This document shows, piece by piece, positions 45,151-55,824 of a stretch of 64,000 bases of DNA (positions are counted from its first letter, which is position 1; every line of letters begins with the position of its first letter). The stretch is taken from assembly GCA_019828595.1 (NCBI GenBank), contig JAHQRK010000010.1, forward strand, positions 1,612,001 to 1,676,000, written 5' to 3'. A program made the position numbers and the translations under genes. Under the pieces are notes generated by a model that made no database searches, was not told the DNA's origin, and saw only the letters and a program-made list of their open reading frames with translations. This DNA comes from Aphanomyces cochlioides. Lineage: Eukaryota; Oomycota; Saprolegniomycetes; Saprolegniales; Verrucalvaceae.

Positions 45151-46505
45151 CTATATTCTCCCTTGGAGATAGTCTTGAATTGCACTGCCAACAGCATGTC
45201 GGCTCGCTGCTTTCATGAGGTCGCATCGATCGATGAGCGAGTCAAAGCCGGGAATAATTCCCAAGAACTTTGGTATCTGTTGGTCGGATGACAAAATCCC
45301 GAGCTCTGATCCAACTTCTTCGACGTGGGTATTCATCAAAGCTGAAGTGATCTGGTTGAGCACTGCTTTACTCGGGCCTTGAGGATAAGCTTTTGTGTCG
45401 AATTCGAAGTGCATTAAGAATATCATACGGCAAGAAGTACTGCCGATCGGCTCAATAGTCAACCTACAAAATAGGTAACATAATATTGACAAGTGAACGG
45501 ACTGACCAAACGCTTTCGTTTTCCACTGCACCGCCCGCCATTTCTGGGACTAGTTCATCCTCCAGCACCGACCGAATGACAATAGAGTGCTCGGTGTCAC
45601 TTCGAAAGTACTTTCGGACTGTGTTGGCATACGTCGTGACTCCTTCTCTCGTTTCCCGAAATCGCTCGTAGACGGTCGATTCGTCTAATTGCTCAATTGC
45701 CTACAAGAGTAATTTAGACGAACTCTTCCTTGTATGTCTTACCACGTGGGTGGAAGAGGACCACTTGGGACTCTTTTCACCACTGTAAGCTTTCCAGAGA
45801 GCTTGACTGACGATGCTGCAAGGTGCTGGAATTACCACGGTGTTTGCAATGTGATGCATGATGATTCCATTGTTTACTTGGGGCCGTATTCTGACAAAGT
45901 TGTTTCCTTGATCGACGAGATCGGCTGTAATATAATGATTGTCTTTCAGGCTCAGTTGGTAGCCGGCAATGGCATGAATAGCGGCATGCCTTGAGGATTC
46001 CTTGGAGACTAACTTTGGTGCACACCACTTGACCGTCAAGGAGTCCTACATAAACGATCAAACTTCCTGACGTTGATGAAAATGCTTGAGGTACATGGAT
46101 GCGTGGTTTCTTGTGCATGAAAAGCATGAGCTTTTCAATGAATGCTTTGTTTTCATGCACAGCGTCAAGTAGATTTTGCCGCAGGAGCATGGCTTTGCGT
46201 ACTTCGTTCCGTTGGCGGCGAGCTAATCTTTCCCACTTGTTCTCCGCATGAAGCAATGCCGCGGCCAATTTTGCGTCGTCCAGTTGATCCTCGAGGCGTT
46301 GAATTTGCCACTTGAGGTCTGCAATCGTTCGACGCAAACGTGTTGAAAACGCCTCCTTTGACTTTGACTTGACTGCAACTGACGCTTCCTTGGCCAGTTG
46401 TGCCATGTCGATTGCAACAGGCGTCGACGAGGTGAGTAAATCGCACACGCTCGATTCAAACTCGACATCGCTCAGCGACAGACCCTCCGAATCGGTCGTC
46501 ACCAT
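45151..46505 (-). CDS. Family copy 15 (subtype B), intact, 406 aa
   Basis: Exons 46505-46095, 46045-45743, 45700-45507 and 45463-45151, GT-AG introns of 42-49 bp, no stops. Exon 1: MVTTDSEGLSLSDVEFESSVCDLL (shorter N-terminus than siblings), coil with ADLKWQIQRLEDQL and KWERLARRQRNEVRK, ending KKPRIH. Exon 2: WCAPKLVSKESSRHAAIHAIAG, ITADLVDQGNN, IPAPCSIVSQALWKAY. Exon 3: LDESTVYERF, NTVRKYFRSD, VLEDELVPEM, NESVW. Exon 4: CRMIFLMHFEFD, LGILSSDQQ, PGFDSLIDRCD. Transcribed away from copy 16 across a 257-bp gap. START-like role is inference. Confidence 0.8.
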
Positions 46506-46762
46506 GGTTACTGTCTTAATTGGAACATCATTTTGGTCATCGAATTCGTCTGTGATCTAATGTCCAACAAGAAAAGAGATTCAGCCAATCATTTTACAAA
46601 AATCCAATTAAATAAAATAGACTCAGCCAATCATAGTCTCTGCGTGCTGAGAATGTTGGAGTCAATCGGAAATGATTCCAAAAAACGAAGCATTCTATCC
46701 CACAATTAAATGGAGTTGACCAGCATTCCCTTTTTTGTGTCATTACAGATTTCGCCAGGAAG
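46506..46762. promoter_or_regulatory. Divergent intergenic region between copies 15 and 16
   Basis: 257 bp separate the two start codons, so both promoters must lie here. A GATCACAGACGAATTCG block about 40 bp upstream of copy 15 is conserved in the 5' flank of relic copy 17 (ATCACGAACGAATTCG), suggesting a shared 5' leader or promoter element. No TATA box is evident. Confidence 0.4.
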
Positions 46763-48158
46763 ATGAACTGTGAAGGGCAATGGGACATTGAGCTGGACCT
46801 GTCCTTCCTTTTGTCTTGTGATGCTGACAGCAATGACCTTGCAATGACAGAGGCGTGTAATGTGATTTCAACTGCTGGAGAGCCTCCCACGGAGGACGTC
46901 AAGCCACAGAAACGCATGCGGAACAAGTCGAGCGCTCCTGGAGGTCGCAAGCCGTACGAAGCCCGTCAGCGTCAAGAAATCTTTGATCTACAGCACCAAG
47001 TCTGGATGCTGGAGAACCAACTCGCACAGACAAAGGCGAATGCGTTGTGTCATAAAGTATGACTCAATGGGAACGATTAGCGTCTCGAACCCAACTGATC
47101 CAAATGCACAAGGTTTTATTGAAAAATCAAAGTCTAGGACATGCTGTCGACTTGAATCGGACCTTTATTTCCAAGACGACGGCGCAATTGAACAAGAGGC
47201 CGAACGTTGATGTGAGTCGAACAACAAACTGTGACAACTCACCCATGGGTTTAGAATTCATTAGCAGGAGACTGGAGCATGTACAAGTTAGAAGCCCATT
47301 TGACTTCACGACATGCTGCTATCCATGCAATCGCCGACCGCGAATATGACATCAAAGACACAGAGTTCATTAATGCTGGAATGTTTGATGACACCAAGAA
47401 TATCTTTCGTCTGCGAGGGGAAGTTTCCAGCGTGGGGACTGTTCAATGCACCATAACAGCTCATGCCAATATTCCAGTCCCTTGCGGAGTTCTCAGTCAA
47501 GCTCTATGGGAAGTGTACAATGGAAAGAATGTCAACTACAAGTCTACGGGAACACGCGTGGTAAGGACCGTCCCTCTATTCAATTTTCTTCATGGAAATG
47601 CAGATACATGAACGACTCGACGCCAATACTGTCTACGAACGGCTATCTCATTCCTTCCGTGGCATAACAGTCAATGCGAATTCTGTTCGGAAGCTTTACA
47701 AGTTCGACCACGAACACGTCATTGTCTGTGCTGGAAGATGCACTCGCCCGTGAAATTCCGAATGGCTACGTGGAAGTTCAAAGTTCCTGGTACGACAGCG
47801 AAGTCTCATTTTCATGACGTAAAGTGTTAGGATGAGCATAGTACCGCTGGGGGACAACGAATGCCGGCTCTCGTTGTTGCGGAAATTATCATTTGAGTCA
47901 AGCCCGTCCACTGCACAACAGAAAGCAGCGCCTTGTCGACCACCAAGAAATGTCGATGTTGACGAGGTTATCACTGAAGGCGGATTGTTTGCATCGTCGC
48001 AAACAATCCGCCTTGCATCGTTTGCATCGTCGCAACATCTTGATTCGATCTTGCAAGGATATCCTGCATCTGAATCATATCTCAATCGATCGGAGGACAT
48101 TAAGACGGCCATGCGAGAGACGGTCAGTGCGGCGTTAATGAAATTCCATCAAAATTAA
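46763..48158 (+). pseudogene. Family copy 16 (subtype B), frameshifts in exons 1 and 3
   Basis: Exon 1 46763-47211: MNCEGQWDIELDLSFLL, PGGRKPYEARQRQEI, then one base is missing at about 47058 (ALCHK / MTQWERLA), coil resumes to NKRPNVD. Exon 2 47255-47560 (NSLAGDWSMYKLEA, AAIHAIADREYDIKDTEFI). Exon 3 47604-47789 is 8 bases shorter than in siblings, the loss lying between EHVIV and VLEDAL. Exon 4 47831-48158 (MSIVPLGDNECRLSLL, RPPRNVDVDEVITEGGLFAS) carries a small inverted duplication. The rest is well preserved, so loss is recent. Confidence 0.7.
47968..48030. repeat. Quasi-palindromic duplication inside exon 4 of copy 16
   Basis: GGCGGATTGTTTGC is followed after 6 bases by its exact complement, and TTTGCATCGTCGCAA recurs just after. 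Sibling exons lack this extra LASFASSQ-coding insert; it looks like template-switch replication. Confidence 0.6.
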
Positions 48159-48589
48159 AGTCAGATGACAAGCGTCCAAGTTTCGTAAGCGGAATGTGAT
48201 CGCAAGGACAAAGCAGAAGAGTTCATGGAACGTACTGAAGTCATGTGTCCATAATTTATCAAGTCCGACGGCGCTGCTTTTTGATTTTCTGCGAGGATGA
48301 AGAGTCTTGTTTTTTGTACCTCCATCAGCTTTTGTGTCGATCCGATACCCAACGACATGAAGATGCTGTTGAGCATTCCCTGCCAAGCCTCATTGTGCTA
48401 ATGAAGAAGTAGAACTCTCCTTCCATTTTGTCATTTTCAACATTGCTGCTGTGCACTTCTTCCCCCTTGGCGAACAATGGGTGGCATGATTTATTTCGGA
48501 TTTAGACGTCGACTTTCGACGCGGAACGGCGCTGGGATCGTGGCTGAAATTGCGATTTAGGGCTTTCCTACGTCGATGATGCCAGGCTC
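48159..48589. other. Degenerate region, probably the 3' part of relic copy 17
   Basis: No readable family exon remains here beyond the piece at 48590-48660. Confidence 0.35.
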
Positions 48590-48870
48590 GACTTATTCCT
48601 TGATGACAAACTTTGATGGACACCAGTGGATGGTCAAAACATCGTTCGTCTAGCCTGAAGTTGTTTTTCGAACTGGCATCTCGTAGATATTGACTCAAGG
48701 CAACGGACCATGCCTTTGCGTACTTCTGTCAAAGCGACGAAGCGACTATCGCCATCACCTCCAAGAGGGCTCGTCCATGGTTTCTGGGTTGAATGGAACC
48801 ATCAGGCGCCGACCGAATTCGTTCGTGATCTGAAAGTTACACATCTGTCCAACTCTTCCCATTCCCATGG
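48590..48870 (-). pseudogene. Family copy 17 (subtype B) relic: exon-2 start and 5' flank
   Basis: Minus-strand LTIHWCPSKFVIKE followed by a stop matches the exon-2 start of copy 15 (LTVKWCAPKLVSKE). About 200 bp further upstream a GATCACGAACGAATTCGG block and a following ATG match the copy-15 leader. The coil exon is not readable. It lies back to back with copy 18, as copy 15 does with copy 16. Confidence 0.55.
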
Positions 48871-48897
48871 CATTTCAAGATTCCTGCAAGCAGATCC

Positions 48898-50269
48898 ATG
48901 GCCTTGGACGATGCCGTCTGGGATATCGCAAAGGATCTCGGCTTTCTCAATCCAGACGTGGTCGCTGGCGATGCCGTGGAAGCTGACTTTGTGTCGGTCT
49001 GTGAGTTGCTAGTGACAGGAGCGACTGGAGACGAAGTTCACCCGAGAGAAACCTCAAAGCCCAAGAGGAAACGAAAGCCACCGCCTCGTGGAAGGCGTAA
49101 ACCGCATGAAGCCCAGCAACGCCAAGCCATCTTGGATCTCCAGAACGAAGTGGAAACGCTCGAAGGCAAACTCGAGCTTGCGAAATACTCGGTGGCACTG
49201 CGGAAACCGATGACCATGTGGCAGACATTGGCACAACGCCAACGAAATGAAGCGCGGCTCCTGCGACTGGAGCAACAGGAACTCCGAGCAGCCGTAGAGC
49301 TCAACAGATCGTTCATCGACAAGATGATCACGCAGTATCGCAAGAAACCTCGCCTCCAGGTTTGAGCTGACTCGCATGAGGATGTCGTCTGATAGTCCGT
49401 GAGCAGGAAGACCTTGGAGCCGAGTGGCAGGTGTATAGACTACCAGCAGAGCACATTTCAAGGCATGCGGCCATCCACGCGATCGCCAAACGCCAACGCG
49501 CTCGCAAGGACTCGGCATTCATCATGGCTGGGCTTTACGATCAATCGGACAACCTGCTCCGCGTGAGACTGGCGGCGCATTCCACTCCGAACGCCGTCGA
49601 TTATGAAGTGTCGGCGCATATGACATTGCGAGCGCCCTACTACGTGGTGGGCCAAGCGTTGTGGGAAGCCTACAGCAGGAAAACCTTTTCCGATGCGCCG
49701 CTGTCGATGGAAGTGGTAAGAGCTGCGTGCTGGCTAAAGCCAAGCCCATTCTGTAGATCCAAGAGCGCATCGACGACAACACCGTCTACGAGCGATTGAC
49801 GGACACTCGTCATGGCATCGCTAGCCACGCGTACACCGTTCGCAAGTTCTTTCGGGAGAAGGACGAGCACGTGATTGTCCTGCGCTCCGTGCTGGAGGAC
49901 GCCTTGACGCCAACGATGGCCTGTGGCATTGTCAAGAACGAAAGCGTTTGGCTCACCGTCGAGCCGTTGGACAACGCTTCTTGCAGACTGAAGTACTTGG
50001 TCAAGTTGGTCTTTGATGCGGCCGACAACCCACTGCCGTCGTCCAAGTCGATGATTGAAGCCATCTATCAATCGCCGGAAGCTGTCCAAATGGACCAGGC
50101 GCTCACGGAAGAGAATTTGTTCGCGTCGCCGACGTATATTCCCCACAAGATTCGACAACTTCCAGGCTACGAGGCGTTTGTCAACCGAAGCATTCAGCTC
50201 AAGTCGGATCTTCGCGAGACTCTCTTTGGTGCCATGCGCGACTTTCAACGGACACGACTCGTTGCTTGA
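48898..50269 (+). CDS. Family copy 18 (subtype B), intact, 427 aa, three exons
   Basis: Exons 48898-49359, 49407-49715 and 49757-50269, no stops. Exon 1: MALDDAVWDIAKDLGFLN, SVCELLVTGA, strongly basic KPKRKRKPPPRGRRK (possible nuclear signal), EAQQRQAI, a coiled coil (about residues 75-150) ending KKPRLQ. Exon 2: EWQVYRLPAEHISRHAAIHAIAK, FIMAGLYDQSDN, LRAPYYVVGQALWEAY. Exon 3 fuses the usual exons 3 and 4 (intron absent): ERIDDNTVYERL, YTVRKFFREKDEHVIV, NESVWLTVEPLDN, CRLKYLVKLVFD, LFASPTYIP, PGYEAFVNRSIQL. It is the best-preserved subtype-B gene and reference for copies 19-22. Confidence 0.85.
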
Positions 50270-50630
50270 AGGTGGTCAACGGATCGTATCGACGACGGAG
50301 AACTTTGTGATCGTGAATAAATACAAAGAAGCGCTCTTGATGTCTTCAGAAGTCGTCAAACTCGTCAGGAACCCTTCCCAAGTCTCCACTCCGAATGGTA
50401 ACTCAACCTTGCGAGGCCCACGCAAATCGCGGCTCAAAAGTCACCAGGACTATCGGTGGCGCAGTGACTGCCATCCCGAAGGGCTCCATGTTTCCCACTC
50501 ACATGATTAAAGATTGCTTGGGCCTGTTGGAGGTGCTGCATGATCATGGTTCGCAGGGGTGAATCTGCAGAACAGTGTATTTCTGCCAATGACATGACTT
50601 TGCCATGTTCCAAACTTGGAATTCGCGCCA
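50270..50630. other. Intergenic, promoter side of copy 19
   Basis: No coding feature supported. Confidence 0.35.
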
Positions 50631-52230
50631 TGAGTGGCGACGAAGGATGGGATGTTGAGGCGAATCTGGGCTTTCTACTGCCAGATTTCACCGTCGCTGA
50701 AGCAGACTTTTCAGCAGTCTGTGACTTACTCGCTGCTGGAGAAAATGGTCGCTTGAGAACAACCCCAAAGCCGAAACGCAAGCGAAAGCCCGCACCACGC
50801 GTTCCCTACGAAGCGCAACAACGCCAAGCCATCTTGAACCTCCGGACCGAAATTAAGGGCCCGTCTGGCAACCGAAAATATTACAATAAATAGGTCCAAA
50901 TTGCAATTTTGAGGCCAAATTCAATATTTTGGTCAAAATATGAACTTGTTTATCTCCAAGAGTTTTGCTCCAAATCCAATATTTTTGGTTGGGATATACT
51001 CACTGGAGCCTCCCAAAATGCCATTTTACGAGATGGAGGTTTTACCTCTATTTTGAATATGCCATAAATCGTTGATCCCAATTTTGCTGAAAATGGCATT
51101 TTGATTTTGAAATTTTGCCAGACGCACCCTAAAGCATTGCAAGATCAAGTTGAACATTCCAAATGCGCTGTGGCTTTGCAGAGCTCTTGCACTACGTCAG
51201 CGACTTGAAGCTCGCCGCGTGCTACAGGAGCAGGAAGAACTCCGAGCTGCCGTCGAGTTGAACAGATCATACATTGACAAGATGATCGCTCTGTATCGCA
51301 AGACACCTCGGCAGCAGGTCAGTCGAGCAAGTCCATCCTTCGTCATGTGGATCTCCATGTGTAGGAACACTTGGCAGCCGAATGGCAAGTGTATAGACTT
51401 CCCGCAGAGCTCATTCCAAGGCGTGCTGCGATTCAGGCAATTGCAGAGCGGCAGCGCGCTCGCAAGGACTCGGCGTATATCATGGCAGGGCTCATCAATC
51501 AAGCGGAAAACCTCCTTCGAGTGCGGTTCATCAATCGATCAAGCTTTGACGTTGTCCATTATGAATATCGACGCATTCCATCTTGCCAGCGCCGCATGAC
51601 GTCGTGAGTCGAGCTATTTGGCACGTCTACAGCCGCCAGGAAATGCCACGCACTTCCAAAGCAACTCAAGTGGTAAGCATGGCTAGCTTATGAGGAATCA
51701 AATGATCTCTGCTGCAGGTTCGCGAATGAGTTGACGACCACACTCTCTACGAACGGTTCACTGAATCTCGCCATGGCGTCGTGAGCCATGCTTGTGTCAT
51801 TCGCAAGTACTTTCAGGACGATCACGAGCACATGATTGTTCAGCGCTCCGTGCTTGAAGACGCGTCGATTCCGTCCATGGCCTCTGGCGTTGTGATCAAC
51901 GAAAGCGTGTGGTTCACTGTCGAGCCTGTGGGGACTTCGATGTGCCGACTCAAATACTTGGTCCGGTTGGTCTTTGATGCCAACAATTCTCCCATCGGCA
52001 AGTTTGAGTCATCGATTGATGTCAGCGCTCAGTCGCTCGACGCGGTCAAACTTGACCAAGCGCTCTCTGACAGCAGTTTGTTTGCCTCGCCATCGTACAT
52101 GCCCCAAACGATTCAAAACTTTCCCGGCTTTGCACCCTTCGTCTATCAAAGCATTCAACTCAAAGCAGCACTTCGAGAGACAGTCTTTGGTGCCATGCGT
52201 GAATTTCAGCACAAGCAACTCCTTGCTTGA
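50631..52230 (+). pseudogene. Family copy 19 (subtype B), MITE in exon 1 plus point lesions
   Basis: Exon 1: MSGDEGWDVEANLGFLL, KPKRKRKPAPR, EAQQRQAILNLRTEIK, then a 273-bp MITE at 50857-51129. Reading ALQDQVEHSKCAVAL resumes in frame after it, then a small deletion shifts to ALALRQRLEARR and the coil ends at about 51318. Exon 2 (from 51367): EWQVYRLPAELIPRRAAIQAIAE, frame lost after HYEY. Exon 3/4 (from about 51720, no intron): a TGA replaces an Arg codon in VRE-stop-VDDHTLYERF, then everything to FGAMREFQ is open. Confidence 0.7.
50857..51129. mobile_element. PIF/Harbinger-type MITE, 273 bp
   Basis: Starts GGGCCCGTCTGGCA and ends, inverted, GGGTGCGTCTGGCA; TAA on both sides (50854-50856, 51130-51132). 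AT-rich interior with repeated CCAAATTnnAATATTTTGG-like words, no coding. Removing it with one TAA leaves the family-copy-19 coil in frame across the junction. Confidence 0.8.
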
Positions 52231-52691
52231 TAGCTACATGGATGGAGAACTTGCGGAGAGTTTGCGGTGTGCATCGACAACCTTTTTCGATCCGGAGAGC
52301 GACAATGAGGTTTCCAAGACCCTCATCCTCGCATTCGCTCAGCTACTGTCGCATTGGTGTTGCGATTACCTCCCGAGCACATGAACCACAGTCGCTGCGC
52401 AGACGAGAATGTTGCGAATTCCAGTGTGTTCTAACTTCCGTGAGCACAGTTTCGACGACTGGAGTTCCATGGATAGAGCAGAGCCCTGGAGTCGATCAAA
52501 ATTGATATCCCATGGCATTGCCCATGACAACTTTGAGGCCTTTCGACACTGGGAACCGCGTCTCCATGGAGAAAAGTCGCTCAAAGTTATTTATGGTTGC
52601 TCCTCGGCTTAACATTTTGCCATTCCAATGTCAGGACGGTACTTGAGATCATTTGTCAAATTTCATTCACCTTGCAACAACGACAGAGCGC
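52231..52691. other. Intergenic between copies 19 and 20
   Basis: No coding feature supported. Confidence 0.35.
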
Positions 52692-53751
52692 ATGGAGATT
52701 CCGTGGGACATTGAGTCGGATCTTGGCTTTCTTCTGCCAAATGTCGCCGCAGCGGACGTCGACTTTGCGTCAGTCTGACGCCAACGCGATTGAAACCTCA
52801 ATGGCCAAACGAAAACACCGCTGAGCCATCGCGAACAAACGCGAATCTTCAACACGACGTGAAAACTCTAGAAGATCAGCTTGACTTTGCCAGATGCATG
52901 GTGTCGATGACAAAGTCTGCAACTCAATGGGAAACACTAGCACGAACTCAACGCATTGCTGCTCGCTTGGCTCTGCAGGAACAACAAGATCTACAGGAAG
53001 CCATTGAGCTCAACAGATCATTCATCATTAAAATGACTGCTCTTCACCGCAAGAGGCCAAGACCGCAGGTAAGACCATCCCTACTTTGCATTCGCATCTC
53101 TCCTCATGAGTAGGACGAGCTAGCAACCCAAAGGCAGGGATAGAAACTACCAGCAGAGCAGAGTTCAAGGCATGCTGCTATTCATGACATCGCCAAGCGA
53201 CAGCGAGATCGTAAGGGGCCCGCATTTATCATGGCTGGGCTCATAAATCACCTTCTTCGAGCGCAACTTGTCAAGCACACCAGCCTCCACGTCGTGAATT
53301 ATGAAATCGCAAGCCACTTGCAATTGCCTGCTCCGTTTGAGCAAGTCAGTCGGGCGACGTGGGAAGTATTCAGTCTTGAGGAGATTCCCCACTTGTCACC
53401 GTCAGCTCAAGAGGTGATCGCTCCCACTGAGGCACTCAACTGGTACCTTTCTAGGTTCATGAACAAATCGACGACTTCACAATATACAAGCGCTTCATTG
53501 ATACTAGTCAAGGCGCTGGCAGTCTCGCCTACACCGTTCGAAAACTCTTTCAACACAAAGACGAGCACTTGATTGTCGTGCAAGCCAAGGCGTTGTGAAA
53601 AATCAAAGTGTGTGGATAACGATGGAACGTGTGGACAGCGCGATATGCCGACTCAAGATCTTGGTGCATTTAATCTTTGATGGCGGTGGTACTGAGGATG
53701 ACCAGACTCTCGGCTTGATGGGGAATATAAAGCAACACGAGCGTTGCAAGT
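52692..53751 (+). pseudogene. Family copy 20 (subtype B), degraded
   Basis: MEIPWDIESDLGFLLPN is followed by a TGA where siblings read SVCDLL. The coil (KTLEDQLDFARCM, WETLARTQRIAARLALQEQ, KRPR) is open in another frame to about 53068. Exon 2 has a stop at the QVY position (Q-G-stop), then KLPAEQSSRHAAIHDIAK, FIMAGLINH, LPAPFEQVSRATWEVF. Exon 3 (HEQIDDFTIYKRF, VRKLFQHKDEHLIVV) lacks the RSVLEDA segment. The C-terminus (NQSVW, CRLKILVHLIFD) is truncated. Intron 3 is absent, as in copies 18 and 19. Confidence 0.65.
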
Positions 53752-54017
53752 AGTTGGTGTTTCACTTGACTGAAGTCCCCCATTATTCTACACCTCCTCT
53801 GTGCTTTATTATCTTGGGTTTGATAGCGTCTTGGAGCCAACGTAGCAAGGACAACATGCTGCTTGATTCTGCAGTGACAACGTGCTCCAATATGAACTCC
53901 AACCTCGAAACTCCATCGAATTCTTTGGAATTCTGCAATTTGATTGACCAAATATCTCATCTAATTGGTCCAACGGTGGATCACACAGCAAGCCGACCGA
54001 GAAAAGCACGAGCAGCA
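53752..54017. other. Intergenic, promoter side of copy 21
   Basis: No coding feature supported. Confidence 0.3.
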
Positions 54018-54132
54018 TGGACGACGACTGGGATATCACCGCCGATTTGGACTTCCTACTGCCAGGCGTAGCCGAGTTTGCCGAGTTTGAAGCAGACCTC
54101 GCGTCTGTCTGCGACTTGACTACAGCTGAGCC

Positions 54133-54395
54133 TGTAACCGGGCGCAGAGGATATCAGGCGCGTGTGAACTGCGACTGAAGTGTAAGAGTGAATTAAAGTT
54201 AAAGCAACCTAAGTCTCATTCCTGTCTTGTTTCTCGTTGGCTATCACACAGCCTCACTAGGGGCTTCAACTTCTGTGGCCTCCCAAGGCCAGTCGTTCAC
54301 ACAGCAGAGCGCGGGGAACCGCTACTGCAGGGCGCCAGGTCAATGCGCAGACCGCGCCCTCATCTTATGTACCTGCCAGACATGGCACGGGTACA
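54133..54395 (-). repeat. Gypsy-B 3' LTR
   Basis: 263 bp, starts TGTAACCGGGCGC; differs from the 5' LTR at seven positions. Confidence 0.9.
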
Positions 54396-54411
54396 TCCTC
54401 CCACACTTAGG
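54396..54411 (-). other. Gypsy-B polypurine tract
   Basis: On the minus strand CCTAAGTGTGGGAGGA directly abuts the 3' LTR. Confidence 0.8.
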
Positions 54412-54546
54412 GCGAAAGCCCGTAAGCTTTTGCAGAGATGCCTCCCTCGATGGGGGTAATCCCTTCACAGTCCCGTCTGAACTGGGACTGGTGTGTTCCA
54501 ACTATCATATTAGCTCTCGCTGAGCCAATCAGGAACATTTTCGAAA

Positions 54547-55824
54547 ATGTACACCGACGAAGAGGTCGATTACGAGTACACGCCGCCCTCGCCCGATCTG
54601 GGTAGTCGCGAGCAAAGCGCAGCGCCGGCGCAGGGGCGCACCGAATACCTTAAGAACCTTTGGATCCGTGAGGGCCAAACTCGACTTGGCGTTGGTGTCC
54701 ACGCGCGGTGTCAGGCATCCGACACAGGATGCGATCTGACCTTTGATCAAATGCCAAGCTTCACAGCCTCTTGCAGTAGCACACCCGATTCGGGCAAATT
54801 TCGAGATTTGTTAGCGCAATTGCCTTCTCGCCTGTGCGGCGATTCTAAAAGTGATTTTGCGGCGGGGGTTGCCTTTACAGTGACTTTGTGGGAAATCTGC
54901 AACCCCGTCATCGTCGATATGGCCGAATGGCCTTCGATCCGACAAGACCAGCGCCGCTTTGGTGGTATGCGCGCGTTTGTTCCTGTTTCTCCCTTGCGGG
55001 ACGAAACTAAATTTGAGTACGTGGCCATCTGGGCCAACCGAATGCTGGCGCGTATTTCGCTCGACACCACGACATAGCCCCACAACTACGCTAAGTTCCA
55101 AGAGCGTGTTGTTAATTTTGCGCGTGAGCGCCATGGGCTGGGGAAGGTACGCCTCGCTGCCGAGACCGTCGGAGCGATCGCTGTCGCGTACCAAAAGCTG
55201 AGAGTAGTCTATGTGAGTCTAGACCAAGGTCCGCTTCTCTCACCCATGTGTTCGTAGGAGACGCCTCCGAATTTTGCGCCAGGAGGCGATACTCGCGGCC
55301 GTGCTGGCCCCAGCGCTGCGCGACAATCCGCGCGCCGACATTGCGCCCCTCGTTCTCGCTCTCGCTCGACCGAGCCTGAGGCGAAACGTTCGCGCCGAGA
55401 GGCGGGGCGTAGTCCGAGTCGGGACCGCCCGCGATATGCGCTGGACGAAGATCTGTACCAGCTGCGTGATGAAGTTGCGGAGCTGACCCGCCAACTTGGT
55501 CACTCCGAACAGGAGTTTGAAGGTTGGCTTCAGGACCTTCAAGACGAGCTCCAGACTGAGCGCGAGAAGCGTCGCGACTTGCAATCGCGCTTCGAGAAGA
55601 TGTCGAAGCTCTGCGAGCAACACGCGGCGACCGCCGAGGGCTTGAAGAACTGGGCCCGCGCGATGGATGTTCACCGCGAATGTTTTTACAAGAAGAGCTC
55701 GGAGCTCGAGCTACTTGTTGAGCGTCTCGCAAAGGAGAGAGATCGTGTGGACGCGCATCTTCAAGCGCTCTACTCGAAGATCCGACAGGACTACGTTCCG
55801 TTTGAGGAACTGAAGAAGGGGTAA
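54547..55824 (+). CDS. Gypsy-B antisense gene, two exons, one TAG
   Basis: Exon A 54547-55212 (222 codons): MYTDEEVDYEYTPPSPD, then a globular part with LWEICN, SIRQDQRRF, FVPVSPLRDE, and FQERVVNFARERHG. A GTGAGT...TTCGTAG intron (55213-55257, phase 0) follows. Exon B 55258-55824 (188 codons plus stop) is fully open: an Arg/Ser-rich stretch (PRSRSRST, RSPSRDRPR), then a long coiled coil (DEVAELTRQLGHSEQEF to LYSKIRQDY). The only interruption is a TAG at 55075-55077. Motifs EEVDYE-x-TP, LW(E/D)xC, QR, PxxPL and NFA(E/R)xR, the intron place and phase, and the RS-plus-coil second exon all match the Gypsy-A gene. Function unknown; RS plus coil suggests an RNA-associated or scaffolding protein (inference). 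Both flanks of the intron overlap the pol chromodomain on the other strand. Confidence 0.75.

Noticed and set aside
49670..50248. 192-codon minus-strand frame
   Set aside because: Complement of the intact last exon of copy 18; composition reflects that exon's codon use.
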